Origin: Candidatus Zixiibacteriota bacterium
GTDB lineage: Bacteria > Zixibacteria > MSB-5A5 > GN15 > FEB-12
Reading direction: 5' to 3'
NCBI GenBank assembly: GCA_020351995.1
Contig: CP070674.1
Coordinates: forward strand, 2,018,052-2,080,582
DNA: 62,531 nt
Shown in pieces: positions 44,717 to 54,713 of the stretch (positions are counted from its first letter, which is position 1; each line of letters starts with the position of its first letter). A model generated the notes under the pieces. The model was not told where the DNA came from, did no database searches, and was given only the letters and a program-made list of their open reading frames with translations. The position numbers were made by a program, and so were the translations under genes.

Positions 44717-46930
44717 ATGACGAAAGTATCAGAACTAAATCTAAGAGTCGATGGTATGCACTGCGCCAGTTGCGTCAGCAGCATCGAAAGATCGGTCGGT
44801 GAGATGGCCGGTGTGCGCCAATGCCGCGTCAATCTTGTCACCGGCTCGGCTACGGTAACCTACGATCGGGGTACTGTCAGTGACGCCGGGATTGTCGAAA
44901 AGATCAGGACTCTCGGCTTTAAGGCGCAAGCGGGAACTCCTGACATACTTGCCTCAAATATCTCAGAGGAAACCGCCGCCCGCAGGGCTTTCTGGTCAGC
45001 TTTCGCCGTTACGATGCCCCTGATGCTTCTGGCCATGTGGCCCGGGGGATTTCTTATTGGCAAGATGATCGACGGAGCGATACAGGGTATAATTGCGGCT
45101 ATCGTGCTGTTCTATGCCGGGCGCCGAATCCTGGCCGATGCCTTAACCCAAACCCTCCACTTGCGGGCTAACATGAACAGCCTGATTGCTATGGGCACAC
45201 TGGCGGCCTTTGGCTGGAGCTGGTATGTCCTGTTCTATTCGCAGCCGGTTGAACAAATGCCGCAATTGTACTTCGATTCGTCGGCTATGATAATTACTCT
45301 GATACTCCTCGGCAGGTATCTTGAGGCGACAGCCAAAGGCAAGGCCGGTCAGGCTATCAAGGCTCTCCTGAAACTCAGACCGTCGCGTGCGCTTGCGGTA
45401 ATAAAAGGTGTTGAAACCGAAATCGATGTTGATTCGGTGCGTCCCGGTATGGAACTGATCGTCAGACCCGGAGAAAAGATTCCCGCCGACGGAAAAATTC
45501 TGTCGGGCCATCCGATCATAGATGAGTCGGTCTTAACCGGGGAGTCGGTGCCGGTCGAGAAGGAAACCGGCGACAGTGTCATCGGCGGCTCGCTTAACGG
45601 CAATACCTCATTTCATATGAAAGTTACGGCATCGGGTGAGACAAGTTTTCTGGCTTCCATTATTCGTCTGGTAACGCAGGCTCAAAGCCGCAAAGCACCG
45701 GTTCAGAAGCTGGCTGATCGGGTCGCCTCGGTCTTCGTGCCCACCGTCATCTCAATCGCTCTTATAACTTTCGCGATCTGGTATTACTTCGCACCGGCCA
45801 GTCCGATGATGATCAAGAGCGTCATTGCGGTGCTGATCATAGCCTGTCCCTGCGCGCTCGGCCTTGCTACCCCAACCGCTATTCTGGCCGGAACCGGAAG
45901 AGCCGCACGAAAAGGAATAATCATCCGTGGCGGTGACATCCTGGAAAACATTGAGCGTATCGATACCGTCGTGTTCGACAAAACCGGAACGCTGACTTAC
46001 GGCAATCTGGGTGTGGTCGAAGTAAAGACTTTTGGTGACCTGTCCGAGAGAGGCCTGTTGAGGTTGGTGGGAACCATCGAGATTCAATCCGAACACCCTG
46101 TTGCAAGAGCCATTGTCAACCACGTGCGCTGGCAACAGATCGATTTCAGGGCTGGCCGGGATGCTCAAACGTATCCGGGTTTCGGCATGCGGGCCGAGGT
46201 CGACGGACATGTCTTGATGATTGGTAACAGACGCCTGATGTATGAGCACCAAATAGATTTCGGCAACACTCTCACTGTTGGTGACGGCGAAATGGAGAAA
46301 GGGCGAACGGTGGTCTGGGTAGCCCTCGACGGACGAGTGGTCGGGTTGATCACCCTGGCTGATCGCCTTCGCAGCGAGGCATCCGACGTCGTGGCGGCCT
46401 TGAAAGCTCGCGGCAAGAAGATACTCATGTTATCCGGCGACACCTTCAGAACTGCCGCCGGCGTGGCCCGGACAATCGGAATCGATGATTTCCAATCCGA
46501 GATTCGCCCGGGGCAAAAGCAAACCGTCGTCGAGGCCCTTCGCAAAACCGGTCGTCATGTGGCCGTTATCGGCGATGGCATAAACGACGCCCCCGCGCTT
46601 GCCGCGGCCAATGTCGGCGTAGCTGTTGGTGGCGGGACCGATGTCGCTGTTGAAACCGCCGGGGTGGTACTGGTCCGTCCGGAATTGAATCATATCCTCG
46701 AGATGTTCAACATCGCCGGTCGTACCATGAAAGTCATCAAGCAAAATCTCTTCTGGGCTTTCTTCTATAACGTGCTGGCGATACCTGTCGCAGCCGGACT
46801 GTTTTATCCGCTTTTCGCTTTGACGCTTTCACCGATGATTGCCGCTGGTGCTATGGCCATGTCGTCACTGTTTGTCGTCACCAACTCCCTCCGTCTCAAT
46901 CGAACCGATGTCGGCCATACCGACGGATAG
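44717..46930 (+). CDS. copA: Copper-translocating P1B-type ATPase
   Basis: 737 residues. One N-terminal heavy-metal domain with C16-x2-C19 (GMHCASC), about eight membrane helices, the membrane metal site C377-P378-C379, the phosphorylation site D421 in DKTGTLT, the HP motif (SEHPVA) and [10 protein letters not shown]. The CPC motif predicts Cu+ or Ag+ export from the cytoplasm. It may be co-transcribed with the ECF sigma gene. A respiring cell may use it for copper detoxification or for loading cuproproteins. Confidence 0.93.
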   Translation: MTKVSELNLRVDGMHCASCVSSIERSVGEMAGVRQCRVNLVTGSATVTYDRGTVSDAGIVEKIRTLGFKAQAGTPDILASNISEETAARRAFWSAFAVTMPLMLLAMWPGGFLIGKMIDGAIQGIIAAIVLFYAGRRILADALTQTLHLRANMNSLIAMGTLAAFGWSWYVLFYSQPVEQMPQLYFDSSAMIITLILLGRYLEATAKGKAGQAIKALLKLRPSRALAVIKGVETEIDVDSVRPGMELIVRPGEKIPADGKILSGHPIIDESVLTGESVPVEKETGDSVIGGSLNGNTSFHMKVTASGETSFLASIIRLVTQAQSRKAPVQKLADRVASVFVPTVISIALITFAIWYYFAPASPMMIKSVIAVLIIACPCALGLATPTAILAGTGRAARKGIIIRGGDILENIERIDTVVFDKTGTLTYGNLGVVEVKTFGDLSERGLLRLVGTIEIQSEHPVARAIVNHVRWQQIDFRAGRDAQTYPGFGMRAEVDGHVLMIGNRRLMYEHQIDFGNTLTVGDGEMEKGRTVVWVALDGRVVGLITLADRLRSEASDVVAALKARGKKILMLSGDTFRTAAGVARTIGIDDFQSEIRPGQKQTVVEALRKTGRHVAVIGDGINDAPALAAANVGVAVGGGTDVAVETAGVVLVRPELNHILEMFNIAGRTMKVIKQNLFWAFFYNVLAIPVAAGLFYPLFALTLSPMIAAGAMAMSSLFVVTNSLRLNRTDVGHTDG

Positions 46931-46994
46931 CGTTCGCTCGATTCACGGCCAACATCTCAACACATCGCTTGCGTAACCCCATCCCGATTCGCCG

Positions 46995-47023
46995 TTGACA
47001 AATCGAGCACGTTCTTATATATT
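46995..47023 (+). promoter_or_regulatory. Strong sigma-70-like promoter of the dockerin-bearing secreted protein
   Basis: TTGACA (46995-47000), a 17-base spacer and TATATT (47018-47023), eleven of twelve consensus positions. The leader to ATG 47103 would be about 73 bases. Confidence 0.75.
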
Positions 47024-47102
47024 ATTAACACTTAGAGCTTGCGCAGAAAACATTTCTGGTCCTCACCCAACAATTACCATCTTAAAGCATCGGGAGGATG
47101 TT

Positions 47103-49772
47103 ATGAGGAGGCTGGTGTTATTTACTATCGGACTGCTACTCTTGTGTCTGGCAACCACTGCCCCGGCAGAGCAGCTCGATAAAGCAGTCCACAAGAATCT
47201 CAGGCAGCTATCACAAGAGGTTGCCGACGAGCACTCCTTCGGCACGCAGACGCCGGAGAATTATCTTCGACCTCAGACGAATATGCAGTATAAGCTGACA
47301 ACCTACGTTGGCATAGACTGTGAGCTTCCCCATGAGGTCATTCGCATGAGTTTACCAGTGGCGCGCTACGCCTGGGATTTCGAATCGGATGGCGTCATTG
47401 ACTGGGAATCCAGAAACTGGGAGATAGCCCGGCATGCCTACGATAAAGAGGGTTCTTATTACGCGACCTTCTATGCCTTCGATATTCTCGGTGGACACGG
47501 TCGCGCCGAGATTTCGGTAGAAGTTCTCTCCGGCTCGGGGCAACCCAAAACGGAATCAAATGCCTTAAAACTATCCCTGACCGGAGTCGATGAGCGAAAT
47601 AAGAAAACTACCTTCTCCGTTTTTCCTGATCCTGAAAAGCGCTATTTTCTATTGATCGCCGACCACAGTGATGACTGGCTCTGGACCCCTATTGTTAATG
47701 CCTATCATCGACTGGTCGATTCGCTTGGCGCTACTGATGAAGAAATAATTGTTGTGGCGGGAGCGGCCACGGGGTTCCCTGATTATACCAGCTATCTTGA
47801 AGATACTGTTATAGTGGACTATCGTTACACTTCATACGGAGTTGATTCGGCCTTCAACTACCTTCTGGCAAATATGACTGTCAACGATGACCTTCATATC
47901 GTGAGTTCAGCTCACGGCGGCGGAAGGTACGATGAAGACGTGTTTGAGTTTGACCCCCAGTTGGCGTATCGCGCTTACAGGTTGGCCGCGGGCAGAATCT
48001 CTACTGAAGGAGATGACCCCGACCACTGTGAACTGGAGCAGGATTTCAAACTGGCTATACAGGGCTGGCAGAACGATGGCGTTCTGGAGACTCAGGTGGG
48101 TTTAAATGAATGGGCTGCCGTCTGGATCCCGTCGGAGAACGGAAGGCACACAGCCTGGAGAACCAAGCGAGTCGCCAAGTTCACCGGAATGAAGTTTGTC
48201 GGAAGCAGGATCAAGAAGGACAGTGACGTTTTTGTTGAGACAATCAAGCAGACCCTGGAAGGTGATAAGGACCGCAACGGTTATATCAATCCCGATCGAA
48301 AGGAAGTGTGGGATTACGATGGTGACGGCATTCCTCCGATTGATACCGTCGACGGGGAATACGTATATGATGAGGACGACTGGGGAGATTATGAACTACT
48401 AATTGACAACAGTGATTCGTCATGGTCCGGCGGCAATATCTATTTCGACGAGAACTTCGACGACGAGGTGGATATTTGCTATGATTGTATGGAGTTCTTC
48501 CCCAATCCTGTAGCTCACGCAACGGACTTCGGCAATGACGGTATTCTTGATCGTTGTGATCTGAATCGCGACGGCGACTGGTCAGACTACGTAGGTATTG
48601 ATGGGTGGGCCTTCAAGGGTTACGATGATGACGTGGCCGAGTTTATTGACAATCTTCAATATCGGTATGTAACGGTCACGATGCAAAACTGCTTCTCCGG
48701 TGAATTCATCGATGATCTCTCTCGCCCGAATCTCGCCATCGCGACATCGACCGTCGATGGAACGCTGGCATGGGGAACAGGTTTCGAGTCGGCCATATAC
48801 CGATCGCTCACCGGCGGACTATATACGTACGAGGATCATTTCCCGCCTGCCGAGGACAGAGTCGTGACGCTGCTCGAGGCTTATAACGAGATCTGCAATC
48901 GTGGATATACCGTGGGTGGCCGGGTCCGCTTTGATGACAACGGCGATGGAGTTGGTCATCTCTGTCCTTTGCCTGATGAAGGTGATGGCGCTCTCGCCGA
49001 CGAACTCTGCTGGGGAACCCTCCCGCCCCCCGACCCGAGGGCACCGAAGCCGGTACTAATTTGGCCGGCTCAGGATGACTGGACCTATAACGTTTACCCG
49101 ACCTTCATCTGGAGTGATACCGCCGATGCTGATTCTTTTAAGGTACAGTGGGGAAATGAAGACTTTTCAGTGTACGGATCAGGCGTCACTTATGACACTT
49201 TCTTCACGGTACCGACACACGTTTCGCCGTTGCCGAGATACGACCTTTTCTGGCGGGTTCTGGCATACCAGGCAGGTTACGCGCCTGGCGATTGGGCTGA
49301 TTCGATATCGTTTGATGTCCTGATAGATTACGATTGTTGCGTCGGTATGCGCGGCAATCTGGATGGTGACCCATTAGATAGTGTCACCGTCGCTGATCTG
49401 AATTTCCTGGTTGCATATCTGTTCCAGGGAGGACCACTACCCGACTGTATCCCCGAAGGGAACGTCAACGGTTCCGCTGGCAGTGAGACCCCGGATCTCA
49501 ACGATTATCAGTACCTTGCCGATTACCTGTACAACGCAGGTCCGCCACCGGTGCAGTGCCCCGGGTACATTTGCGGTGATGCTGACGGTAGCGGCCAAAT
49601 TGACGCCGCTGACGCCGTATTCCTCACCGACTATATATATCACGGCGGTCCGCCGCCCGAACCGATGGATGCTGGTGATATGGATTGTGTTCCCGGCGTA
49701 GATGAAGGCGATCTGGATTACCTGGTAGACTATCTATGGGAAGGTGGACCGGCCCCCTGTGACTGTGAATAA
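47103..49772 (+). CDS. Secreted PKD / caspase-fold-like / dockerin-repeat protein
   Basis: 889 residues from ATG 47103 (GGGAGG upstream; a longer frame lacks the signal peptide). A signal peptide (MRRLVLFTIGLLLLCLATTA) is followed by a PKD-like domain (about 80-150), then an alpha/beta region with AHGGG (His271) and QNCFSGEF (Cys530). These resemble the His/Cys dyad of C13/C14-type cysteine peptidases. The 259-residue gap between them, with Asp-rich Ca2+-loop-like segments (DKDRNGYINPDRKE, DYDGDG), is far longer than usual. A fibronectin-like segment and four tandem dockerin-like Ca2+ repeats (about 750-889, DADGSGQIDAADAVFLTDYI) end the chain. The latter may dock to cohesin-like partners or serve as a sorting tail. 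Confidence 0.8.
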   Translation: MRRLVLFTIGLLLLCLATTAPAEQLDKAVHKNLRQLSQEVADEHSFGTQTPENYLRPQTNMQYKLTTYVGIDCELPHEVIRMSLPVARYAWDFESDGVIDWESRNWEIARHAYDKEGSYYATFYAFDILGGHGRAEISVEVLSGSGQPKTESNALKLSLTGVDERNKKTTFSVFPDPEKRYFLLIADHSDDWLWTPIVNAYHRLVDSLGATDEEIIVVAGAATGFPDYTSYLEDTVIVDYRYTSYGVDSAFNYLLANMTVNDDLHIVSSAHGGGRYDEDVFEFDPQLAYRAYRLAAGRISTEGDDPDHCELEQDFKLAIQGWQNDGVLETQVGLNEWAAVWIPSENGRHTAWRTKRVAKFTGMKFVGSRIKKDSDVFVETIKQTLEGDKDRNGYINPDRKEVWDYDGDGIPPIDTVDGEYVYDEDDWGDYELLIDNSDSSWSGGNIYFDENFDDEVDICYDCMEFFPNPVAHATDFGNDGILDRCDLNRDGDWSDYVGIDGWAFKGYDDDVAEFIDNLQYRYVTVTMQNCFSGEFIDDLSRPNLAIATSTVDGTLAWGTGFESAIYRSLTGGLYTYEDHFPPAEDRVVTLLEAYNEICNRGYTVGGRVRFDDNGDGVGHLCPLPDEGDGALADELCWGTLPPPDPRAPKPVLIWPAQDDWTYNVYPTFIWSDTADADSFKVQWGNEDFSVYGSGVTYDTFFTVPTHVSPLPRYDLFWRVLAYQAGYAPGDWADSISFDVLIDYDCCVGMRGNLDGDPLDSVTVADLNFLVAYLFQGGPLPDCIPEGNVNGSAGSETPDLNDYQYLADYLYNAGPPPVQCPGYICGDADGSGQIDAADAVFLTDYIYHGGPPPEPMDAGDMDCVPGVDEGDLDYLVDYLWEGGPAPCDCE

Positions 49773-49813
49773 ACTGTGATGCGCGTAAATTAGACAAATG
49801 CCTTTCAATTCGA

Positions 49814-49845
49814 AGAAGCCGCCCCCTCCGGCGGCTTCTCTTTTG
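49814..49845 (+). terminator. Rho-independent terminator
   Basis: A perfect ten-pair stem (49814-49823 with 49830-49839, six-base loop) followed by CTTTT. Confidence 0.85.
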
Positions 49846-49911
49846 CCCGCAAAATCGTTTTACCGGTGCCACTTAATTTTGTAACTTTGTATAGGCAAAT
49901 CGGTTTAAAGA

Positions 49912-50916
49912 ATGATGGCTAGACTCGAAATCACCCCCAAAAGGGCACTCATACTCTTCATCGCTATCATAGTCGTCCTTATCGGACAGGCCGTGTGGTG
50001 GATTATCTTCATGGCCCGGCTGGTCGATGAAAAGGTCCGGATGGCTGTCGATCTCGGCGCCAGCCAAAACTTCGTGGACTTAGTGCACCAGCAGGAAATC
50101 CGCCGGCAGATTATGATCGGGAGCGAAGGTTTGTTCATGCTGGTGCTCGTCTTCGTTGGAGCCTGGCTCATATACCGGGCTCTCGTGAGAGCCGAAGAGT
50201 TGAAGTTCCAGCAACAGAACTTTCTGATGGCCGTAACCCACGAGTTAAAAACTCCTCTGGCGTCAATCAAAATCTATCTCGACACTCTCGAATCAAACAG
50301 GGTTGCGCCGGAGAAAAAAGCCCAGATCATCCCGCGGGTGAAAGAAGATGCCCGGCGCTTGGAAAAACTGGTGGAAAATGTGCTCGAAGCCGGACGGTTC
50401 GATCGCGGCGGTTATGATTTCAATCGCGAGCGATTCAATCTGAGTCAACTTGTGGCTGAAAGCCTTGGTAGATTCGATAATTACCCCTCTGAGATACCCC
50501 TTCACGTAACGAAACATCGCTTTGAACCTTCTCTCGAAATCTATGCTGACCGGGCAGCCATTAAACGTGCTATTGAAACCGTCCTTGAGAATGCGATAAT
50601 ATACAACGACAAGAAAGCCATAGAGCTCGGTATCCGCCTTTACAGGGATGACGACAGAATAGTGCTTGGCATATCGGATAACGGAATGGGTCTGCTGAAA
50701 AAGGATGTCGGGCGGATATTTGACCGCTTCTACCGTGTCGGTGAGGAAATCAACCGTAGCCGGCCCGGAACCGGACTCGGGTTGTATCTCTGCCGCGAGA
50801 TAATTCGCGCCCATTCCGGTAAAATCTCGGCCAGGTCCGACGGCCCCGGAAAGGGAACCGAGTTCACCATTAAGCTGAAAGCGAATATCAACGATGAAGA
50901 AAATATTGCTCGTTGA
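49912..50916 (+). CDS. Sensor histidine kinase
   Basis: 334 residues from ATG 49912 (49915 also possible). Two membrane helices (about 12-32 and 68-88) bracket a short periplasmic loop of about 35 residues. No HAMP or PAS follows; the H-box is directly next (NFLMAVTHELKTPLASIKIY), then N-box (ETVLENAIIYND), G1 (DNGMGLLKKDVGRIFDRFYR) and G2 (RPGTGLGLYL). It phosphorylates the response regulator encoded by the overlapping next gene. The small loop suggests sensing within the membrane or through a partner. Confidence 0.93.
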   Translation: MMARLEITPKRALILFIAIIVVLIGQAVWWIIFMARLVDEKVRMAVDLGASQNFVDLVHQQEIRRQIMIGSEGLFMLVLVFVGAWLIYRALVRAEELKFQQQNFLMAVTHELKTPLASIKIYLDTLESNRVAPEKKAQIIPRVKEDARRLEKLVENVLEAGRFDRGGYDFNRERFNLSQLVAESLGRFDNYPSEIPLHVTKHRFEPSLEIYADRAAIKRAIETVLENAIIYNDKKAIELGIRLYRDDDRIVLGISDNGMGLLKKDVGRIFDRFYRVGEEINRSRPGTGLGLYLCREIIRAHSGKISARSDGPGKGTEFTIKLKANINDEENIAR

Positions 50917-51595
50917 AGATGACCCTAACCTGGCCGATGGCCTGACCCTTAATCTCGAAGGTGAAGGCTACGAAGTTGTGCATGTCGACCACGGTAAATA
51001 CGCAGTGGATGAATTCGACCGCGGTAATTTCGACTTGCTTCTGCTCGATATCATGCTGCCGGGGATGGATGGCTTGACCATATGCAAAAAGATTCGCGCC
51101 AAAGGCTCAACCGTACCGATTCTGTTCATCACAGCCCGGGACCAGACCGAACAGAAAATCGAAGGACTCCTGGCGGGTGGCGATGACTATATCACCAAGC
51201 CCTTCGACGTCGCCGAGCTGCTGGCCCGTATCCAGGGAATCTTCAGACGCCAGGCCTGGCTGGCCTCAGGCGAAAACGTGGTAGATGAATACGCTTTTGA
51301 CGGTCGACACATCAACTTCAAGACTTTCAAAGCAACTGGCCCGATTGGATCCTTTGACCTTACTCGAAAGGAATGCATGGTAATGAAATACCTCGTCGAG
51401 CGCGAAGGGCAGGTGGTGCCACGCGACCAGCTACTTGACGCCGTATGGGGCTATCATATCTATCCCACCAACCGCACCATCGACAATTTTATCCTCAAGT
51501 TGCGTAAGGTATTCGAGGACGATCCAGCCAACCCTAAATACATAGAGACTGTGCGTGGAGCGGGTTATCGTTTTAACCTGCGGAGATTTTCCTGA
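50894..51595 (+). CDS. OmpR/PhoB-family response regulator
   Basis: 233 residues. The receiver domain has the acidic pair in LLVEDDPN, the phospho-acceptor Asp in LLLLDIMLPGMDG and Lys in YITKPFD. The C-terminal winged helix (about 140-230) shows the OmpR-type end NRTIDNFILKLRKVFEDDP ... YIETVRGAGYRF. The start overlaps the kinase by 23 bases, so the pair is translationally coupled. Targets are unknown. Confidence 0.95.
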   Translation: MKKILLVEDDPNLADGLTLNLEGEGYEVVHVDHGKYAVDEFDRGNFDLLLLDIMLPGMDGLTICKKIRAKGSTVPILFITARDQTEQKIEGLLAGGDDYITKPFDVAELLARIQGIFRRQAWLASGENVVDEYAFDGRHINFKTFKATGPIGSFDLTRKECMVMKYLVEREGQVVPRDQLLDAVWGYHIYPTNRTIDNFILKLRKVFEDDPANPKYIETVRGAGYRFNLRRFS

Positions 51596-51672
51596 TCTAC
51601 CCCCGGCGTCGATTCAATAGTTAAGTTATTGCCCTATATGTGATTTGCCACAACCCGACAGACAAATATCAC

Positions 51673-51700
51673 TTGACTTATCGGGCAACTTTATTATAAT
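51673..51700 (+). promoter_or_regulatory. Sigma-70-like promoter of the pth-ribosomal cluster
   Basis: TTGACT (51673-51678) and a perfect TATAAT (51695-51700) with a 16-base spacer, about 30 bases before the pth ATG. Confidence 0.65.
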
Positions 51701-51730
51701 ACACGCCGGCCGTACAGTCGGCTACAACGG

Positions 51731-52303
51731 ATGATATCACTTGTACTTGGGTTAGGTAATATCGGCGATCGCTACCGTGGCAATCGCCATAACCTCGGGT
51801 TCAGAGTTCTGCAGCGACTGATTGCGGACAATCAGCTTCAGATGCAGCCGGGTACGAGTAAGTATGATTGGGCCATTAAAGAGACTGAAACGGCAAAGAT
51901 TATCTTTGCGATGCCGAATACTTATATGAATTGCTCCGGTATCGCCGCCAAGGCTCTTTTACAGCGATATAGCTTGGAACCTGACCGGATGTTGGTTGTT
52001 GTCGATGACATCAACCTGCCTCTCGGGCGAATACGGATCCGCGCTGGTGGTTCCGAAGGTGGCCATAATGGCTTGGCTTCCATAATCGCCGAGCTGGAAA
52101 CGGAAAATTTCTCCAGACTTCGGCTTGGTATCGGACCGATACCGGAGGGAGTCGAGCAGGTCGAATTTGTTTTAGGAGACTTTAAACAGAGCGAAACCGA
52201 GTCTGTTGAAAAAATGATAGCTACGGCTTCCGAAGCGGCTATGTTCTGCGTACAGCATGGCCTCAACGAAGCCATGTCTGAATATAACCAAAACCCTGCT
52301 TAG
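51731..52303 (+). CDS. pth: Peptidyl-tRNA hydrolase
   Basis: 190 residues, normal length. It recycles tRNA from prematurely released peptidyl-tRNA. VLGLGNIGDRYRGNRHNLGF holds the catalytic His and Asn; MPNTYMNCSG, VVVDDINLPLGRIRIRAGGSEGGHNGL and the final helix match. The N-terminal GNPG of most relatives is GNIG here. No clear ribosome binding site is seen. Confidence 0.94.
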   Translation: MISLVLGLGNIGDRYRGNRHNLGFRVLQRLIADNQLQMQPGTSKYDWAIKETETAKIIFAMPNTYMNCSGIAAKALLQRYSLEPDRMLVVVDDINLPLGRIRIRAGGSEGGHNGLASIIAELETENFSRLRLGIGPIPEGVEQVEFVLGDFKQSETESVEKMIATASEAAMFCVQHGLNEAMSEYNQNPA

Positions 52304-52330
52304 CTGGATCTGATATCCCCGGCTAAGCCG
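52298..52330 (+). promoter_or_regulatory. Structured leader or attenuator-like hairpin before rpsF
   Basis: GCTTAGC (52298-52304, spanning the pth stop) can pair with GCTAAGC (52322-52328), with an inner GGAT/ATCC stem (52306-52309, 52315-52318). The overlapping CGGC-TAA-GCCG (52320-52330) is an alternative small hairpin that ends before TTTAA. S6-S18 leader RNAs are known ahead of rpsF in many bacteria, but I cannot match this one to that motif with certainty. Confidence 0.4.
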
Positions 52331-52367
52331 TTTAACCCTTAACTAACGTCCGTAGGGAGGATATTTG

Positions 52368-52898
52368 ATGAACCTTTACGAGACAACTTTTATCATCAAC
52401 CCGCAAACCGATGACGCTACTATTGACCGTCACGTGCGCGAGGTTGCCGATGTAATCAACAAGGGCCAGGGCAAAATCCATCACGAAGATCACATGGGAA
52501 CTCGCCGGTTGGCCTACGAAATTCAGGACCTGACTCAGGGCTACTATGCCAGTTTCATCTTCGAGGCGCCGACCTCGGTCCTGCCCAAACTTCAGCGGCA
52601 CTTCAAACTCAACGAGTACTATCTCCGTTATCTGACTGTTCGCTTTGAAGGTAACCTCGAAAAGCTCATTCGTCCGGCGGAAGAGCAAGCCCAATCACCT
52701 AAGGAAAAGCCTGCGGCGCCGAAAGATGAATCCGATATTGATGTCGGTAAGGGCAGCGAGGAAAGCCTCGAAACCGCCGAGTCACCTGAGACCGAGAAGA
52801 TCCAGACGGTCGAAACCGAAGCTGTTGAGCCGGAAGCGACCGATGAATCCGAAACTGAAACTCCCGGTGACGACGCCGCCGAGGAGCAGGAACTCTAA
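52368..52898 (+). CDS. rpsF: 30S ribosomal protein S6 with acidic C-terminal extension
   Basis: 176 residues from ATG 52368 (AGGGAGG seven bases upstream). The first 100 residues are S6 (MNLYETTFIINPQ ... YYASFIFEAP; NEYYLRYLTVRFEG). S6 is normally 95-135 residues; this one carries a long acidic, Pro/Glu/Thr-rich tail of about 70 residues (DESDIDVGKGSEES, PETEKIQTVETEAVEPEA) to the stop. E. coli S6 also has variable acidic tails (glutamate addition), so the extension is plausible. It is followed by rpsR. Confidence 0.93.
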   Translation: MNLYETTFIINPQTDDATIDRHVREVADVINKGQGKIHHEDHMGTRRLAYEIQDLTQGYYASFIFEAPTSVLPKLQRHFKLNEYYLRYLTVRFEGNLEKLIRPAEEQAQSPKEKPAAPKDESDIDVGKGSEESLETAESPETEKIQTVETEAVEPEATDESETETPGDDAAEEQEL

Positions 52899-52981
52899 GA
52901 CAAAAAGCAAGGGTGTCGACACCACCGTGTCGGATAAGGACTTGATCGTAAAAAAAGAAGATATGAGTGAGGAAAAATATT

Positions 52982-53209
52982 ATGGCGATGGTAAAAGGAA
53001 AAAAGATTTGCCGGTTCTGCGAAAACAAGATTGACTACGTCGATTACAAAGACGAGCGAATCTTAAGACGTTTTACGAATGAACGTGGTAAGATTATACC
53101 GAGAAGAATCTCGGGCAACTGTGCCATGCATCAACGAAAACTTACCACTGCTATCAAGCGTGGAAGAATTCTTGCCATTGTGGCATTTGAAAGTGAATCA
53201 TACCGATAA
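52982..53209 (+). CDS. rpsR: 30S ribosomal protein S18
   Basis: 75 residues from ATG 52982 with GAGGA eight bases upstream; an upstream GTG is in frame but less likely. Conserved segments are [20 protein letters not shown] and [20 protein letters not shown]. Four possible zinc ligands are present (CRFC, and C and H in NCAMH), the zinc-binding form of S18. S18 forms a heterodimer with S6 on the ribosome. No ssb gene lies between rpsF and rpsR. Confidence 0.95.
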   Translation: MAMVKGKKICRFCENKIDYVDYKDERILRRFTNERGKIIPRRISGNCAMHQRKLTTAIKRGRILAIVAFESESYR

Positions 53210-54230
53210 CAAAAACAACGGCCGGGAAGATACCGCCGTCGCCTCGGCTGTGAGTACGAAACCGGGACGGGAACGCTACATCATTGTCGCGGTCATGTTT
53301 ACATACGCGATCTTGATCGGCCTGCTCTCGAGTCCCGGGAATGTTGGGGCCAGTCTCGTAATAAGCGTGCTGGCTTACTTTCTCGGGATCTATCTCTACT
53401 ATGGCGTGGCGACCCTGGCATTCATGGCCCGCAACTACCTGTTGTGGTTTGGCGGGATTTTCGCCTTCGTTGTCAGTTATAGCATTGCCGGATTGTCAGG
53501 TACCTGGGTTATGTTAACCAGTTGGAGTATGATTCTTGCGTCCGGAGCCGCGGTGGGAAGATTAAGCCGCACCGGACAACGCCAATTCAAGGTATACCTG
53601 ATCGGATTATTGATAGTCTCGGTCTTCGCGGTAGCCCAATTCCTGCCTCAATGGAAGAGTCTTATGTCCTTTGGCTCGGAGTTGAGTGCCCGCTTGATCC
53701 AGGATACTCTTGAAAAATCGGTCGCGATGGGCTACGGCGCCGATGCCGTGCAGAAGAGTCTTGAGGGTGTGGAAAGAATGTTCAGCGCTATGATAAGGCT
53801 GATACCAGCTTTCACCGTTCTTGGAGCGGTTTTGCCATTCAGCGTGGGCTACCTGGCCTTCGCATACCGGCTCGGTAAAACCGGTAATGCCGGGTCGACC
53901 ATGGCCCCGTTCACGTTGTGGAAAATGCCTTTTATGGTCATGCCAATTTTGATTGTCGCCGCTGCGATGCGACTTTTCGGTTCGGAGACACTGGCTCTGG
54001 CAGCCGACAATGTGCTGGCCTTCCTTTGTCTGTTCTACTCGGTCACAGGGCTGGCCCTGATAGAATTCTTCCTGCGAAAGTTCAACTTTTCGACTATCCT
54101 GAAAATCCTCTTCTATATCGTATTCTTTTTGTCACAGTTCGTGGGGCTTTTTGTGGCGGCATTCCTGGGTTTTGTGGATAGTTTCGTGGACTGGCGCAAA
54201 GTTCAACAGTTGAGTTTGGAAAGAAAATAG
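53193..54230 (+). CDS. DUF2232-like polytopic membrane protein
   Basis: About 345 residues from GTG 53193; the frame is open back into rpsR so the start is uncertain, and GTG 53250 is a serious alternative. About eight membrane helices are visible. The protein sits between rpsR and rplI, where DUF2232 membrane proteins are often found in other bacteria, and this position is the main support for the family name. Function unknown. No ribosome binding site is obvious at either start, suggesting translational coupling to rpsR. Confidence 0.72.
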   Translation: MNHTDNKNNGREDTAVASAVSTKPGRERYIIVAVMFTYAILIGLLSSPGNVGASLVISVLAYFLGIYLYYGVATLAFMARNYLLWFGGIFAFVVSYSIAGLSGTWVMLTSWSMILASGAAVGRLSRTGQRQFKVYLIGLLIVSVFAVAQFLPQWKSLMSFGSELSARLIQDTLEKSVAMGYGADAVQKSLEGVERMFSAMIRLIPAFTVLGAVLPFSVGYLAFAYRLGKTGNAGSTMAPFTLWKMPFMVMPILIVAAAMRLFGSETLALAADNVLAFLCLFYSVTGLALIEFFLRKFNFSTILKILFYIVFFLSQFVGLFVAAFLGFVDSFVDWRKVQQLSLERK

Positions 54231-54262
54231 CTTATTTTGTTTGAAGCACGAAAGGATCAGTC

Positions 54263-54709
54263 ATGAAAGTCATTCTGCGTGAAGATGTTCCTGACATCGG
54301 CCGGGCTGGCCAGACAGTTGAGGTCAAAGCGGGATTTGGACGTAACTACCTGTTGCCCCGCAACCTGGCTATATTGGCCACCAAGGCCAATCTCAAAGCG
54401 GTCGGTGAAATTGCCAAGCAGAAAGAACTGGCCGACCGCAAACGGCGCCGCGAGGCTGAGGTAATCAAGGAACAAATAGAGAAACTGGAGATCTCGACCG
54501 AGGTCTTGGTAGGCGAAGATGAAAAACTGTTCGGGTCGGTAACATCGGCCGATATCAGCGCCATGCTGGAAAAGCAAAATATAATCATTGACAAACGAGC
54601 TATCCAATTGGAAAATCCTATTAAAGTTCTCGGAGTTTATACGGTGCCGGTGAAGATCGACAAAGATGTTACCGCTAACCTTAAGCTGTGGGTCATCAAA
54701 AAGTCGTAA
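54263..54709 (+). CDS. rplI: 50S ribosomal protein L9
   Basis: 148 residues, the standard two-domain length. MKVILREDVPDIGRAGQTVEVKAGFGRNYLLPRNLA is diagnostic for the N-terminal domain; a long helix and the C-terminal domain (VLVGEDEKLFGSVTSADIS) follow. AAAGGA lies just upstream. Confidence 0.96.
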   Translation: MKVILREDVPDIGRAGQTVEVKAGFGRNYLLPRNLAILATKANLKAVGEIAKQKELADRKRRREAEVIKEQIEKLEISTEVLVGEDEKLFGSVTSADISAMLEKQNIIIDKRAIQLENPIKVLGVYTVPVKIDKDVTANLKLWVIKKS

Positions 54710-54713
54710 GAAT

